Source: JBKEDF01 sp047975325 (GTDB lineage Bacteria > Pseudomonadota > Alphaproteobacteria > Rhodobacterales > Rhodobacteraceae). From it: DNA of 64,000 bases. Each line of letters opens with the position of its first letter. Position 1 is the stretch's first letter. A program made the translations under genes and the position numbers. The stretch covers positions 21,402 to 85,401 of the forward strand of contig JBKEDF010000098.1 in NCBI GenBank assembly GCA_047975325.1, in the 5' to 3' direction. This document shows, piece by piece, positions 34,088-42,961 of this stretch. The notes beneath the pieces are model-generated. The model ran no database searches and was not told where the DNA came from. It saw only the letters and a list, made by a program, of their open reading frames with translations.

Positions 34088-35041
34088 ATGAACAAATCCT
34101 GGGGGCGCGGAACTGCCAATCTGGCAACCGAAACATTGGCGCGGGCGGCGCATCTTTATTTCATTCTGGGGCTGACCCAGGCGGAAGTTGCCAAGCGATT
34201 GGGGATCACCCGCTTCAAGGTCCACCGCCTTTTGAGCCAGGCGCGAGAAACCGGTATGGTGCGAATTGAAATCGACGTGCCCTTTACCGACCGGCTCAAC
34301 CTCGAAGCAACGCTGATGGACCGCTACGAACTGACAGCGGCCTATATCTGCCCCTCAGATGAAACCGAGGAAATCCCGCTATCCGCTGTAATCGGACAAT
34401 ATTCCAGCGGGGTCGTATCCAACCTTCTGCGCGAAGGCCAGACCATCACGACATCCTGGGGAAAGACACTGCGATCACTGGCCACCACAATCGAAACGGG
34501 CAGCGTACAGAACCTGTCAGTCGTGTCGATGATCGGATCGCTTTCCACACGGTCAAGCCAAGACAAATATGAGGCCGCCACGGTCTTGGCCAACAGGCTG
34601 GGTGCGGAATGTTTCTATCTTCCCGGGCCAATCTTCTGCGACAGTATCGAGGCCAAGCAGGCCATAGATGCGCAACCCGCAGTACAACTTGCCAAGCAGA
34701 TGGCGCAATCCGCCGATATCGCCCTGATGAGCATCGGAGGGCGGGAAATGAGTTCCATCCGCGAATCCGGTGTAACCTCCGAGGAGGCCTATGCCCTGGC
34801 CGTCGCGGCGGGATCCGTGGGCAATTTCCTTGGCCGGTTTGTCGATGCGGAAGGACGGCCCATGGATCACCCGCTCAATTCCCTTTGCCTCGGAATCGGC
34901 CCGGATGATATCAGTGAAATCCCAGTGCGGGTCCTCTGCGCCGGAGGGGCACACAAGATCGACGCAATCCGGGGCGCATTGCGCCGCAAGGCCGCAACCA
35001 TCTTCGTTACCGATGAAAAGACCGCCCGATCGCTGATCTGA
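34088..35041 (+). CDS. SorC-family transcriptional regulator
   Basis: A 317-residue regulator. The N-terminal helix-turn-helix is GLTQAEVAKRLGITRFKVHR (about 29-48). The rest is a sugar-binding domain with ITTSWGKTLRSLA and the LGIGPDDISEIPV region. The ATG follows GGGAGGACTGAGCC. It is divergent from the large importer/aldolase operon and adjacent to a long perfect inverted repeat. Known family members bind phosphorylated sugars and can repress or activate. It is a distant paralogue of the SorC-type protein at 22096, suggesting two linked but separately controlled parts of a catabolic region. Confidence 0.9.
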   Translation: MNKSWGRGTANLATETLARAAHLYFILGLTQAEVAKRLGITRFKVHRLLSQARETGMVRIEIDVPFTDRLNLEATLMDRYELTAAYICPSDETEEIPLSAVIGQYSSGVVSNLLREGQTITTSWGKTLRSLATTIETGSVQNLSVVSMIGSLSTRSSQDKYEAATVLANRLGAECFYLPGPIFCDSIEAKQAIDAQPAVQLAKQMAQSADIALMSIGGREMSSIRESGVTSEEAYALAVAAGSVGNFLGRFVDAEGRPMDHPLNSLCLGIGPDDISEIPVRVLCAGGAHKIDAIRGALRRKAATIFVTDEKTARSLI

Positions 35042-35356
35042 CACGGCGTGGCAGGTTTTCATCTGTCCGGATCCGTCCACGATCTTCCCGTTCGCGTTGA
35101 AACCGGGCCTGCCGCAAAACAATTCAAAACGGTACCGAATATTCCGCAACCCTTGCAAACTGCCGTTCTGCCTCATGGAGAAATCATCCCACGGTTGATT
35201 TTGATGTCAGGAAATTGTCCTGGATCAAGATAAAAGCATGGGTCCCATTCTATTCCTTGACAGACCGGTCAAAGGGCGTTGAGCATTGATGCAAGGCATT
35301 CGTCGGTAATGATGACATATCTTGCCATAGGGCAGGAATAGGCGAGGGAGTTAAAG
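35042..35356. other. Intergenic region before the HdeD operon
   Basis: These 315 bases show no convincing gene. They contain the FNR-like sequence at 35215-35228 and an inverted repeat TTGAC-AGACCG-GTCAA at 35257-35272, both upstream of the HdeD-like gene. Short reading frames here lack binding sites and familiar composition. Confidence 0.5.
35215..35228. promoter_or_regulatory. Possible FNR/CRP-family box (imperfect)
   Basis: TTGTC-CTGG-ATCAA keeps the four-base spacer and a perfect right half of the FNR consensus TTGAT-N4-ATCAA, but the left half has two mismatches. It lies about 130 bases upstream of the HdeD-like gene. Control by an oxygen- or nitric-oxide-responsive regulator is possible but unproven. 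Confidence 0.3.
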
Positions 35357-35878
35357 ATGAAATACTGGTTCTTATGGCTTTTGACAGGGATCGTCTCGGT
35401 TCTGGGTGGTTTCTTTGCCCTGGCAAACCCCATGGCAGCAACGCTGGCTTCCGAACTGTTTGCCGGGTTTTCGTTCATCGCCGTTGGTATCCTGACACTC
35501 TTGTCGGCCTTTGCGGATCAGGGCTGGAAAGGGCGGATCCTTTCGATCCTCCTGGGTCTTGCAATGCTGTTCCTTGGGTTCAGCCTTGTGAACCATCCGC
35601 TGTCCGGCATTGTTTCACTGACCATCATAACAGCGGCAATGATGCTCGTCATGGGTGTGTTCCGGCTCATTCTGGCCTTTTCGGCAGAGGCAAGGAACCT
35701 GCGTTGGGTGCTGGTCTTATCCGGCCTCGTCTCCCTTGCCCTGGGTGTGATGATCTTTGCGAATTTCCCGGAATCGGCAGCGGTTATTCTGGGGATCTTC
35801 CTTGGAGTCGAGTTGCTTTCCAGCGGCATCTCGCTGATCGTGCTGTCACTCAGCCGCAAATCGGGAGGGGAAACATGA
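35357..35878 (+). CDS. HdeD-family membrane protein (first copy)
   Basis: A 173-residue protein with six predicted membrane segments and little else; the repeated pattern of three short helical pairs (for example TGIVSVLGGFFALANPMAAT near the N-terminus) matches the HdeD/DUF308 family. HdeD in E. coli is linked to acid resistance; the molecular function is unknown. The ATG follows GGGAGTTAAAG. It is the first gene of a four-gene operon; its TGA overlaps the next start (ATGA). Confidence 0.85.
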   Translation: MKYWFLWLLTGIVSVLGGFFALANPMAATLASELFAGFSFIAVGILTLLSAFADQGWKGRILSILLGLAMLFLGFSLVNHPLSGIVSLTIITAAMMLVMGVFRLILAFSAEARNLRWVLVLSGLVSLALGVMIFANFPESAAVILGIFLGVELLSSGISLIVLSLSRKSGGET

Positions 35879-36393
35879 CAAGATCCTGGATGCCAATGAT
35901 GGCTGCGGGCGTGGTTGCGCTTCTGGGAGGGTTGGTCGCATTGATCAATCCGACCGCAGCAGGGGTGGCAACGACCACACTGGTGGGATGGGCGATGCTG
36001 ATCGTGGGTGCCCTGCAAGGCTGGGCGGCTTATAAATCCGATGCCACCTCCGCGCGAATCCGTGCCGGTGCCATATGCGTGGCGGCCCTTTTCATGGGGA
36101 TCCTGCTGCTTTTCGGGCCCTTGGGAAGTGGCTGGCTGGTGCGGCTCCTGATCGCGCTGCTGCTGCTGGTTTCAGGTGCAGCAAAAATCTACGCCGGACG
36201 TTCGATGGCCGGATCGCAGAACCAGTCCCTGGTCTTCGGTTCCGGCGGGGTATCCATTCTGATGGCGCTGGTCATTCTGTTCGGGCTAAACCTGCAATTC
36301 GGAACCCTGCTGGGGATCGAACTGCTGGCCAGTGGCCTTGCTATCCTGCTGCTGGCAATGCATCGGCGGGCAAACCCGGACACGCATGCCTGA
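35875..36393 (+). CDS. HdeD-family membrane protein (second copy)
   Basis: A 172-residue paralogue of the preceding protein, again with six predicted membrane segments and the VVALLGGLVALINPTAAG opening that mirrors GIVSVLGGFFALANPMAA of the first copy. The ATG overlaps the previous stop by four bases, and the AI-2E transporter gene starts eight bases before its own stop, so translation is tightly coupled. The pair may form a heteromer; this is inference from adjacency and equal expression. Confidence 0.84.
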   Translation: MTRSWMPMMAAGVVALLGGLVALINPTAAGVATTTLVGWAMLIVGALQGWAAYKSDATSARIRAGAICVAALFMGILLLFGPLGSGWLVRLLIALLLLVSGAAKIYAGRSMAGSQNQSLVFGSGGVSILMALVILFGLNLQFGTLLGIELLASGLAILLLAMHRRANPDTHA

Positions 36394-37453
36394 TCGGGTT
36401 TCGGACCCGCTGCGCGGGCTCCTGGGCGTTGTTCTGGGCCTCGCGCTTGTTGCTCTGATCGGGCTGTTCCTGGTCATGGGCAAATCGCTGCTCGTGCCGA
36501 TTTTCGTGGCGGCGATCTCGGTCTATGTGCTTGTTGCCGCCAGTGATGCCATTGCCGAACTGCCTGTCGGGTCGGCCTTGCCGGAATGGACACGGCGGCT
36601 GATTGTACTGGCGCTGTTCCTGCTTGCGGTCATCTGGCTTGGCGGTGTGATGGTGTCGACCGCAGGCCAGGTGCGCGCGCGCCTGCCGGAATATCAGCAT
36701 AACCTGACCGGGCTCGTGCTGAGAATCGTCAGGCTCCTCGGGATCGATGATGGGCGGGACTGGGGTAATTTCCTGTCAGAGACCATGAACAATATCCGGC
36801 TTCAGCAATTTGCCGGGCCGATCCTGAGTTCGATCAGCGCCGCTGCGGGACTGATCTTCATGGTGGTGATCTACGCAATGTTCCTGATGGGCGAACGTGG
36901 CGGATTTGCCCATAAGGTTGCCGTTGCCCTGCCCGGCGAACAGGGCGAAAGCGCCAGCCTCATCACCATGCGCATCAATCAGGCCATCAGCGATTACCTC
37001 GCCGTCAAGACCCTGGTCAACATCATCCTTGGCGTGATCTCCTTCGTGGTAATGTGGGCATTCGGAGTCGATTTCGCGCTGTTCTGGGCAATCCTCATCG
37101 CATTGCTGAACTATATCCCCTATGTCGGCTCGATGCTGGGGGTAATCTTCCCGGTTGCGCTCAGCATGGCACAATTCGGATCGGTCGAAAAAACACTTGG
37201 CGTGGCAGCACTTTTGACAGCGGCACAGCTTTATGTCGGAAATTCGCTGGAGCCACGGATGGTCGGGCGGAAGGTGAACATGTCCCCCTTTGTCGTCCTG
37301 GTCGCCCTTGCCGTATGGTCCTCGGTCTGGGGTGTGGCAGGGGCAATCCTGGCAATCCCGTTGACCTCGATCATCGCGATCGTAATGAGCAGTTTTGCCG
37401 CCACGCGGCCTTTTGCCGTGCTGTTGGCAGAGGATGTAAGCGTTTATGAATAA
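36386..37453 (+). CDS. AI-2E family transporter (PerM/YdiK-like)
   Basis: A 355-residue inner-membrane protein with seven to eight predicted segments and a central periplasmic-type domain (about 95-150). The C-terminal half carries the family pattern WAILIALLNYIPYVGSMLGV and NSLEPRMVGRKVNMSPFVV. Members export AI-2, act as sodium/proton antiporters or handle other solutes; the name does not fix the function. The chosen ATG at 36386 overlaps the preceding gene by eight bases. The gene is embedded between HdeD-like genes and a potassium channel gene, which suggests a stress or ion-homeostasis role. Confidence 0.88.
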   Translation: MPDRVSDPLRGLLGVVLGLALVALIGLFLVMGKSLLVPIFVAAISVYVLVAASDAIAELPVGSALPEWTRRLIVLALFLLAVIWLGGVMVSTAGQVRARLPEYQHNLTGLVLRIVRLLGIDDGRDWGNFLSETMNNIRLQQFAGPILSSISAAAGLIFMVVIYAMFLMGERGGFAHKVAVALPGEQGESASLITMRINQAISDYLAVKTLVNIILGVISFVVMWAFGVDFALFWAILIALLNYIPYVGSMLGVIFPVALSMAQFGSVEKTLGVAALLTAAQLYVGNSLEPRMVGRKVNMSPFVVLVALAVWSSVWGVAGAILAIPLTSIIAIVMSSFAATRPFAVLLAEDVSVYE

Positions 37454-37784
37454 ACCGTTATCGCCTCTGCGTATCATCGCCGCAGGGCTTCGTGATGCCT
37501 TCTCAAACCAGAATGTACAGATCCTGCTGGGGCTGACGGCGGCTTTGATCACCCTGGCATCGATGGTGTATCACTGGGTGGAAGGATGGGGCTGGATTGA
37601 TGCGGTCTACTTCTCTGTCATCACCATCTCCACGATCGGCTATGGCGATCTGACCCCACAGACGAATATCGGCAAGGTTTTCACGATCTTCTACGTCATT
37701 ATCGGATTGGGCCTGTTCGTCGCTGCCGTGACGGCAATTGCCAACAGCATCATATCCCGCGCGGGCCGCCGACCCGGGAAATAA
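37446..37784 (+). CDS. Two-TM potassium channel (ion channel pore domain)
   Basis: A 112-residue minimal K+ channel subunit: outer helix (about 25-42), pore helix and selectivity filter TIGYGD (63-68), inner helix (about 78-102) and a short basic tail. The filter is the canonical potassium sequence. There is no RCK or cyclic-nucleotide domain, so gating control, if any, must come from partners or pH. The ATG overlaps the stop of the AI-2E gene by eight bases, placing it as the last gene of the membrane-protein operon. Confidence 0.9.
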   Translation: MNKPLSPLRIIAAGLRDAFSNQNVQILLGLTAALITLASMVYHWVEGWGWIDAVYFSVITISTIGYGDLTPQTNIGKVFTIFYVIIGLGLFVAAVTAIANSIISRAGRRPGK

Positions 37785-37809
37785 CCCTTGCCGCACCAGA
37801 GGCGGATAT

Positions 37810-39648
37810 TCAGAAAAGCGCCGAGAAACGTGCCGGCAGGCGGTAAAGCTCCTTCGACCGGCGGTTGGCAAAGAACCAGTTGCCGGTTGAGGCAACCGCG
37901 CGACCTTCACGCATATGCGTAACGATTTCGGGAAAGTCGCTTTGTTCGGAAATCGGGGCCATTTGACTGAGATTGTCAAAACCTTCTGTACCCTGCCACC
38001 AGGTACTGCCACCTCTGGCACCTTCCGGGCGTGGACCATCCTTTTCCTCGATCCATGCGCGACGCGCCAGAAGCCGTTCCCGCGACAGCGCATCATCCAT
38101 GTAGCGCAGATGAAACAGGAAAAGCTGCGGGTCCAGTGCGACATGTTTGATGTTGGATCCGTGCCCACCGATGGAAAAGCGGATCCGCTGTCGCGTCAGG
38201 CAGGGTTTGGCATAATTGGTATTCACCCGGAAATTCCGCCGAACCGAAAGAATTGGCATATCGGGGTCGATTGGTTCGGGCTCGGATGCCGGGGTATGAA
38301 CAATCTCCACCGCGAAAGGGGAAATCACCCGTGGCGGGCGGCCCTTGGCGGAAAGCCGGTCAAGATATTGCGGCAGGTTCAGCCCGGTTTCGGGGTCAGG
38401 CGCCACGATTTCATCGACATCGCCGCATAGCACCCAGTTATAGTAAAGTGTCAGGCCACTGGCAATATTGGAAAGCGCGCTCCAGCGGCGGCGGTCAAAG
38501 CCCGATTTATCTTCCGGATCGGGAATATGCAGGATATTGGCGCCCTTCGCCATCCGGTCAATTTCGGGATCCGAACCATGACGGAGGACATAAAGGTTTT
38601 CCCGACCGATCAGCCCGCCATAGTAACGTAGCCAACGATCAAGGAAGACATAATCACCCTTGACCATCGTCACCGCCGCCATCCGCCCCTTGGACGGATC
38701 GGGCAGGTTGCCTTGCGGTGCGGCAGGCAAGGCCGGTTTGGCAGCAGTGCCCCCGGCGGGGGGAATCCCCTCGGGCAGGGGAAAACGGTTGATCTGGGCG
38801 ACACGCGCAGTGCCGACCTGCCGGCGCAATTCGTCATAACCCTGCGGCCCAAGGCCACTGGCCTTCAGCACATCCCATTTGCGGTAATGCACGACATAGA
38901 TCCTGCGATCTTCAGGAAGTGGCTGGCCCCGGATCGACCCGCCCATGATATAGTGCTGTTCCTCGGGCAATTCGTTCCATCTCAGGCCTGCCCGCCGGAT
39001 GGCGACGGGCAGGCTCATCTGATCCAGATAGGGGCGCTTGTTTTCCAGATCGGGAACTTCATCGATCCGGCGGGCGGTCCGGTACCATGTTTGTGCAAAG
39101 GACTGACCTTCCTCGTTACGATGCCTTTCAGGAAAAAGGACAAAACCCGCACTGAAATAGGGGGGCACGGGAACGCGCTTGTCCCGCATCAGCCTGATGC
39201 GTTCCTGCGGGACCTCCAACCCGAAAGCATTATAGATCGGAGGCCAGATTTCATCCCCCGCCCAGCGCAGCGAAGCCGCCGGGGAGGCGCTGACGGCACC
39301 TTCCGAGACAAGGTTTTCAATCCGGTTATCGCCCAGGAACAATACATCGGAATCAACAAAGCCCGAAAAATCCGTCTCTCTTTCCTGCAGGCAGGCCACG
39401 ATCTTGTTGCCATGCGGATAGGGTGTATCAAACATGCCTTCGGTTCGCATCGGGCGCAGGTCGCATCGCATCCGGCGCAAGGTTTCGATCACCGTGGGAT
39501 GGACGTTGCGGATCCGGTGTTCGGGGCAATAGCCAACAAGCTGCACTTCTTTTGGCATATGGTTGCGGATCGACGCCGCCAGGTAACAGGCCAGATATTG
39601 ATACTGCGGTGGCTCCACAATGAAGAAGAGGGTCAGGGAAGGGGGCAT
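37810..39648 (-). CDS. Two-domain glycosyltransferase-like protein (C-terminal GT2-like domain)
   Basis: A 612-residue cytoplasmic protein. The N-terminal part (about 1-290) looks like a nucleotide-sugar transferase fold: SLTLFFIVEPPQYQYLACYL, then FVDSDVLFLGDN, whose DxD could bind metal and nucleotide sugar. After a Pro/Ala linker (about 300-325) comes a GT2-like domain of the DUF4422/Glyco_tranf_2_4 kind: AAVTMVKGDYVFLDRWLRYY, GDVDEI, and VNTNYAKPCLTR. This second domain is clearly paralogous to the neighbouring protein at 39677-40573. The start at 39648 was chosen because it follows the upstream gene's stop; an upstream ATG at 39732 lies inside that gene. Acceptor and donor are unknown. 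Confidence 0.78.
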   Translation of the reverse strand: MPPSLTLFFIVEPPQYQYLACYLAASIRNHMPKEVQLVGYCPEHRIRNVHPTVIETLRRMRCDLRPMRTEGMFDTPYPHGNKIVACLQERETDFSGFVDSDVLFLGDNRIENLVSEGAVSASPAASLRWAGDEIWPPIYNAFGLEVPQERIRLMRDKRVPVPPYFSAGFVLFPERHRNEEGQSFAQTWYRTARRIDEVPDLENKRPYLDQMSLPVAIRRAGLRWNELPEEQHYIMGGSIRGQPLPEDRRIYVVHYRKWDVLKASGLGPQGYDELRRQVGTARVAQINRFPLPEGIPPAGGTAAKPALPAAPQGNLPDPSKGRMAAVTMVKGDYVFLDRWLRYYGGLIGRENLYVLRHGSDPEIDRMAKGANILHIPDPEDKSGFDRRRWSALSNIASGLTLYYNWVLCGDVDEIVAPDPETGLNLPQYLDRLSAKGRPPRVISPFAVEIVHTPASEPEPIDPDMPILSVRRNFRVNTNYAKPCLTRQRIRFSIGGHGSNIKHVALDPQLFLFHLRYMDDALSRERLLARRAWIEEKDGPRPEGARGGSTWWQGTEGFDNLSQMAPISEQSDFPEIVTHMREGRAVASTGNWFFANRRSKELYRLPARFSALF

Positions 39649-39676
39649 CTGGCGGTCTTCAGCCTCGCGTTCAGGG

Positions 39677-40573
39677 TCAGAATATACCGTCAAACCGGCG
39701 CGGCAGGCTATAGAGCCCCTCGGGCCGCCCACCGCCCATCAGCGTAAACGGCGGGCGGGAAATTGATTTTTCCACCATCTCGCGGCGAAAGCCAGGGTGA
39801 TCCACGGTTTCGGCAATGGGGCGTCTCCTCATCAGCGCCTCAAAGGTTCCCTCAACGGAATTCCACCCCCAGCCCCCGGCAGTCATCCTGGCCTTTTCTT
39901 CATCGGTCTTGCCGCTGAGCCGTCTTTCTCGGCTGCGGCGAAAACGGTCCATACAATAGTCGTAATCGATGAAACGCAGGTGAAAGTTGTAAAGATGCGG
40001 GTCGAGGTAGATCTGCCTGTGATTGGCACCATGGCCACCGGCCTTGTATTCCGTGATCGCGGAAATCAGGCACGGCTTGGCATAATTGGAATTGAGCCGG
40101 TAACAACGCCGTCTGCCCAGGATCGGTGCATCGGGATCAAGCGGGTCAGGTTCAATATCCGGGACATGGACCATTTCGAGGGCGAAGGTGGTAATCGCGG
40201 GCGGTCGCGGACGGCGGGCTGACACCTGCATCAGATAACCGGTCAGATCATCCGAAACAGCCGGATCCAGCACCACGAATTCATCCACATCATTGACGGC
40301 AACCCAGTTGTAGAACTCCGTCAGGGCAGAACCATGGGCGGACAGGATCTGCCAGCGCCGCTGATTGACGGATTTCTTCAGCTTGTCATATGGCAACCGG
40401 ATAATATTGCAGCCTTCCGCAATCCGGGCCACATCCTCATTGCCACCATGATTGAGAACATAGATATGTTCATCCGGCAGAAACCGCCGCCAATAGGCGA
40501 TCCAGCGTCTCAGGAAGAAATCTTCCTCATGCACCATGGTCAGTGCCGCAAGGGGTGCCTTGGATTTGTCCAA
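39677..40573 (-). CDS. Glycosyltransferase family 2-like protein
   Basis: A 298-residue protein that opens with ALTMVHEEDFFLRRWIAYWR and contains VNDVDEFVVLDP (the DVDE stands in for DxD), MVHVPDIEPDPLDPDAPIL, and NSNYAKPCLISA. The same order of motifs occurs in the C-terminal half of the next gene, so the two arose by duplication. No signal peptide or membrane segment is seen, consistent with a cytoplasmic enzyme acting on nucleotide sugars. It follows the sulfatase-RTX gene by 81 bases on the same strand. Part of a surface-glycan or secreted-polysaccharide island. Confidence 0.82.
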   Translation of the reverse strand: MDKSKAPLAALTMVHEEDFFLRRWIAYWRRFLPDEHIYVLNHGGNEDVARIAEGCNIIRLPYDKLKKSVNQRRWQILSAHGSALTEFYNWVAVNDVDEFVVLDPAVSDDLTGYLMQVSARRPRPPAITTFALEMVHVPDIEPDPLDPDAPILGRRRCYRLNSNYAKPCLISAITEYKAGGHGANHRQIYLDPHLYNFHLRFIDYDYCMDRFRRSRERRLSGKTDEEKARMTAGGWGWNSVEGTFEALMRRRPIAETVDHPGFRREMVEKSISRPPFTLMGGGRPEGLYSLPRRFDGIF

Positions 40574-40654
40574 TTTCGCAAACCTGCCAATCTGTTCTTT
40601 TCGACCTTTTCCGAAAGCATGGCAATTTCAACCCATGGCGGCAAGCCCATGCAT

Positions 40655-42958
40655 TCACCCCTGCTCTGGTAACATCATCTGGGCGGAAAGATCGGCATTC
40701 TCGGGGGCGCCGTGAAGCTCAAGGATGGAAAGGCCCAGTTGCCAGCGGCAGCGGCCATCTTCCAGCCGCCTGAAACCGGGCGTCGCAGGCCAGTCGGACA
40801 GATCAAAGACCTGGTCCTTCTCCCAGCGCTGTATCACCGTGACCCCACCATAGGCGATATGGAACCGCACCCCGCCACTTCCGGGATTGATCCGGTTGAT
40901 GCCGCTTCCCACGAAAACCTCATCATCGCCATCACCCAGTTGCACGATATTACGCCCCGGTCCGGTATGGATCTTCGAGGATCCGTCACCATCAAAAATC
41001 GTATCATTGCCATGGCCTCCATAGATCCGGTTATTGCCGCGACGCCCATGGATCATGTCATCACCGGTCCCGCCATCCAGCGTATCCTTGCCCGGCCCAC
41101 CCGAAAGCGTGTCATTGCCCGCACCGCCCCTGAAATGATGCCGTGATGAAGGCAGCGTTGCCACCGCAATCAACTGATCATTACCGGCACCGCCATCGAA
41201 AACCGCACCCCCGTATTTCGGCCCAAGCATGATATCGTCACCATCCGATCCGGTAACATCCACCTCCACCCGTTCAGAGGTTTCGAAATGGATCGGACTG
41301 TCGGGATGCGCGACAATGCGGATCTTCTTGCCGCTTTTCCCATCGGATTCGGCACGGGAAACCACCGTGGCGATACGGATTCTTTCGACATTGGCCGGAC
41401 AATGAAGCACATAGTCATCCGGCCCGGCCATGTACCATAGCGTATCGGTGCCACCACCGCGTTCCTCACGGATCTTTTCGGCATCGCTACCATAGGCCCA
41501 GTAATCATTGTCTTCCCGTCCCCCCGCCAGGATCACACTGCCATCGACCGCCATCATCGCATTCACGCCATCGGCAGGATTTTCATGGCCGCGCAGATCC
41601 AGCCCCAGTTTCAGCGCACCTTTCACCAGTTCCGCCCGCAGGAATTCCAGTGGGGCGGTTTCAACCAGGTTTTCCGTCTCACCCGGATCGGTTTCGATGT
41701 CGTAGACATGTTCCTCACCATTGGGATAGCGGAAATAGCGCAGGTGGCGATAGCCTTCCCGCGCGGGCCTTACCGACAGCGTGCCGAAAACGCAGGTAAC
41801 GGGGGCATCGTTTTGATCATAGCTTCCAAAGGACGGGTCGATCAGGGGCAGCAGGCTTTGGCCCGAATGCCAATCCGGCCGGGATGGCAGGCCAGCAAGC
41901 TGCATGATCGTTTTTGGTACATTATGCAGGGATACGGGCAGGGTTTCCTCGCGCCCTTCCATTCCCTTGCGCCAGATTGCCAGTGGCACATGGGCGGCGC
42001 TGTCCCATTGGCTCATCTTGTGGAAACTGTCATGATTGCCAAGGTTGAACCCGTTATCCGACAGGAAGATCACGGTTGTCCTGTCCGCAATGGGTGAAGC
42101 TTCCAGCGCGCGCATGAAACGACCAATTTCATGATCGACATGGCTGATCGCCGCAAAATAGGCCCGAACCACCTGCCGCCAGGCCTCATCCCCGGATTTC
42201 TCCGGCGTCCAGCGCCCATTGGCAATATAGGCCGCCTCATAGACGGCAAAGCCGGGCTGGGGGCCAAAGTAATCTTCCGCCGAGGCAATATCGGGCCAGC
42301 GGATATCAGCCGGATCATACATCTGATAAAAGCGATCCGGGCAATCAAGGTTATAATGCGGATGCTTGAAGCCAAGCTGGATCAGGTTGCGCCTGTCGGC
42401 AGGGGCTCGTTCCAGAAATCTGATTGCATTTTCGGCAACCCAGAAATCATAGAAACGGTCATCCTGCTCACCCCCGTCATCGGGATGGTTGATGCCCCGA
42501 ATCCCGGGGCCACGATCAAGATAGGCATGCACACCCTTGCGATCCCCGCGATCCCCGGCGGGCGGGTTTTCATGGAAAAGCAGGCGGCGAAAAGGCGCGG
42601 GCATGGGGCGATAATTCGCATCCACCTTGCCAGTGGTGAACGTATGGAAGCCGTGGCGACGCAGATCATAGGCCCAAGCCTTTTCAGGCGGCATCAGATC
42701 GCTCCAGAACCGATTGAGATCAACCAGCCCGCTGCGGAAAGGCGCCTGCCCCGTGGCGAGTTCGGCCCGGCAAGGCGCGCATAGGGGCACAGTGGCATAG
42801 GCGTTGGAAAAGCGCACCGCATTTTCCATGAAACGGTCAAGATTGGGGGTCTGTATCCGCAAACCGAAGGTATCGCGCCAAGTATAGACATCAATCATGT
42901 CATCCACCCAGATCACGCAGATATGCCCGTCCTGCACGGTTTCTGCGTCAAGGTGCAT
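40655..42958 (-). CDS. Sulfatase fused to C-terminal RTX (hemolysin-type) calcium-binding repeats
   Basis: A 767-residue protein. The N-terminal sulfatase domain (about 1-450) has WVDD (19-20 metal ligands), the formylglycine motif C60-A-P-C-R, TTGKVD and LSDNGFNLGNHDSFHK. The C60 version is an unusual CxPCR form. Residues about 570-695 carry RTX nonapeptides such as GGAGNDTLSGGPGKDTLDGG. There is no Sec leader, so export through a type I secretion system, which RTX repeats direct, is likely; no T1SS genes are in the window. It lies with glycosyltransferase genes and a LamG-like gene, and probably removes sulfate from a sulfated polysaccharide outside the cell. Start overlap with the upstream gene is 3 bases apart. 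Confidence 0.85.
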   Translation of the reverse strand: MHLDAETVQDGHICVIWVDDMIDVYTWRDTFGLRIQTPNLDRFMENAVRFSNAYATVPLCAPCRAELATGQAPFRSGLVDLNRFWSDLMPPEKAWAYDLRRHGFHTFTTGKVDANYRPMPAPFRRLLFHENPPAGDRGDRKGVHAYLDRGPGIRGINHPDDGGEQDDRFYDFWVAENAIRFLERAPADRRNLIQLGFKHPHYNLDCPDRFYQMYDPADIRWPDIASAEDYFGPQPGFAVYEAAYIANGRWTPEKSGDEAWRQVVRAYFAAISHVDHEIGRFMRALEASPIADRTTVIFLSDNGFNLGNHDSFHKMSQWDSAAHVPLAIWRKGMEGREETLPVSLHNVPKTIMQLAGLPSRPDWHSGQSLLPLIDPSFGSYDQNDAPVTCVFGTLSVRPAREGYRHLRYFRYPNGEEHVYDIETDPGETENLVETAPLEFLRAELVKGALKLGLDLRGHENPADGVNAMMAVDGSVILAGGREDNDYWAYGSDAEKIREERGGGTDTLWYMAGPDDYVLHCPANVERIRIATVVSRAESDGKSGKKIRIVAHPDSPIHFETSERVEVDVTGSDGDDIMLGPKYGGAVFDGGAGNDQLIAVATLPSSRHHFRGGAGNDTLSGGPGKDTLDGGTGDDMIHGRRGNNRIYGGHGNDTIFDGDGSSKIHTGPGRNIVQLGDGDDEVFVGSGINRINPGSGGVRFHIAYGGVTVIQRWEKDQVFDLSDWPATPGFRRLEDGRCRWQLGLSILELHGAPENADLSAQMMLPEQG
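40874..41251 (-). repeat. RTX repeat region within the sulfatase fusion
   Basis: These bases encode successive glycine/aspartate-rich nonapeptides (pattern GGxGxDxLx), seen as GGAGNDTLS, GGPGKDTLD, GGTGDDMIH and GGHGNDTIF, with weaker units on both sides. Such repeats form calcium-binding beta-rolls after secretion. Confidence 0.85.
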
Positions 42959-42961
42959 GGC

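Noticed and set aside
35048..35478. Small reading frames before and across the HdeD-like gene
   Set aside because: No ribosome binding site; one is antisense to the HdeD gene and the other lies in a region with operator-like sequences.
36386..37453. Naming the AI-2E family gene as a quorum-signal exporter
   Set aside because: The family is functionally mixed (AI-2, Na+/H+ and others) and no AI-2 synthesis gene is in the window.
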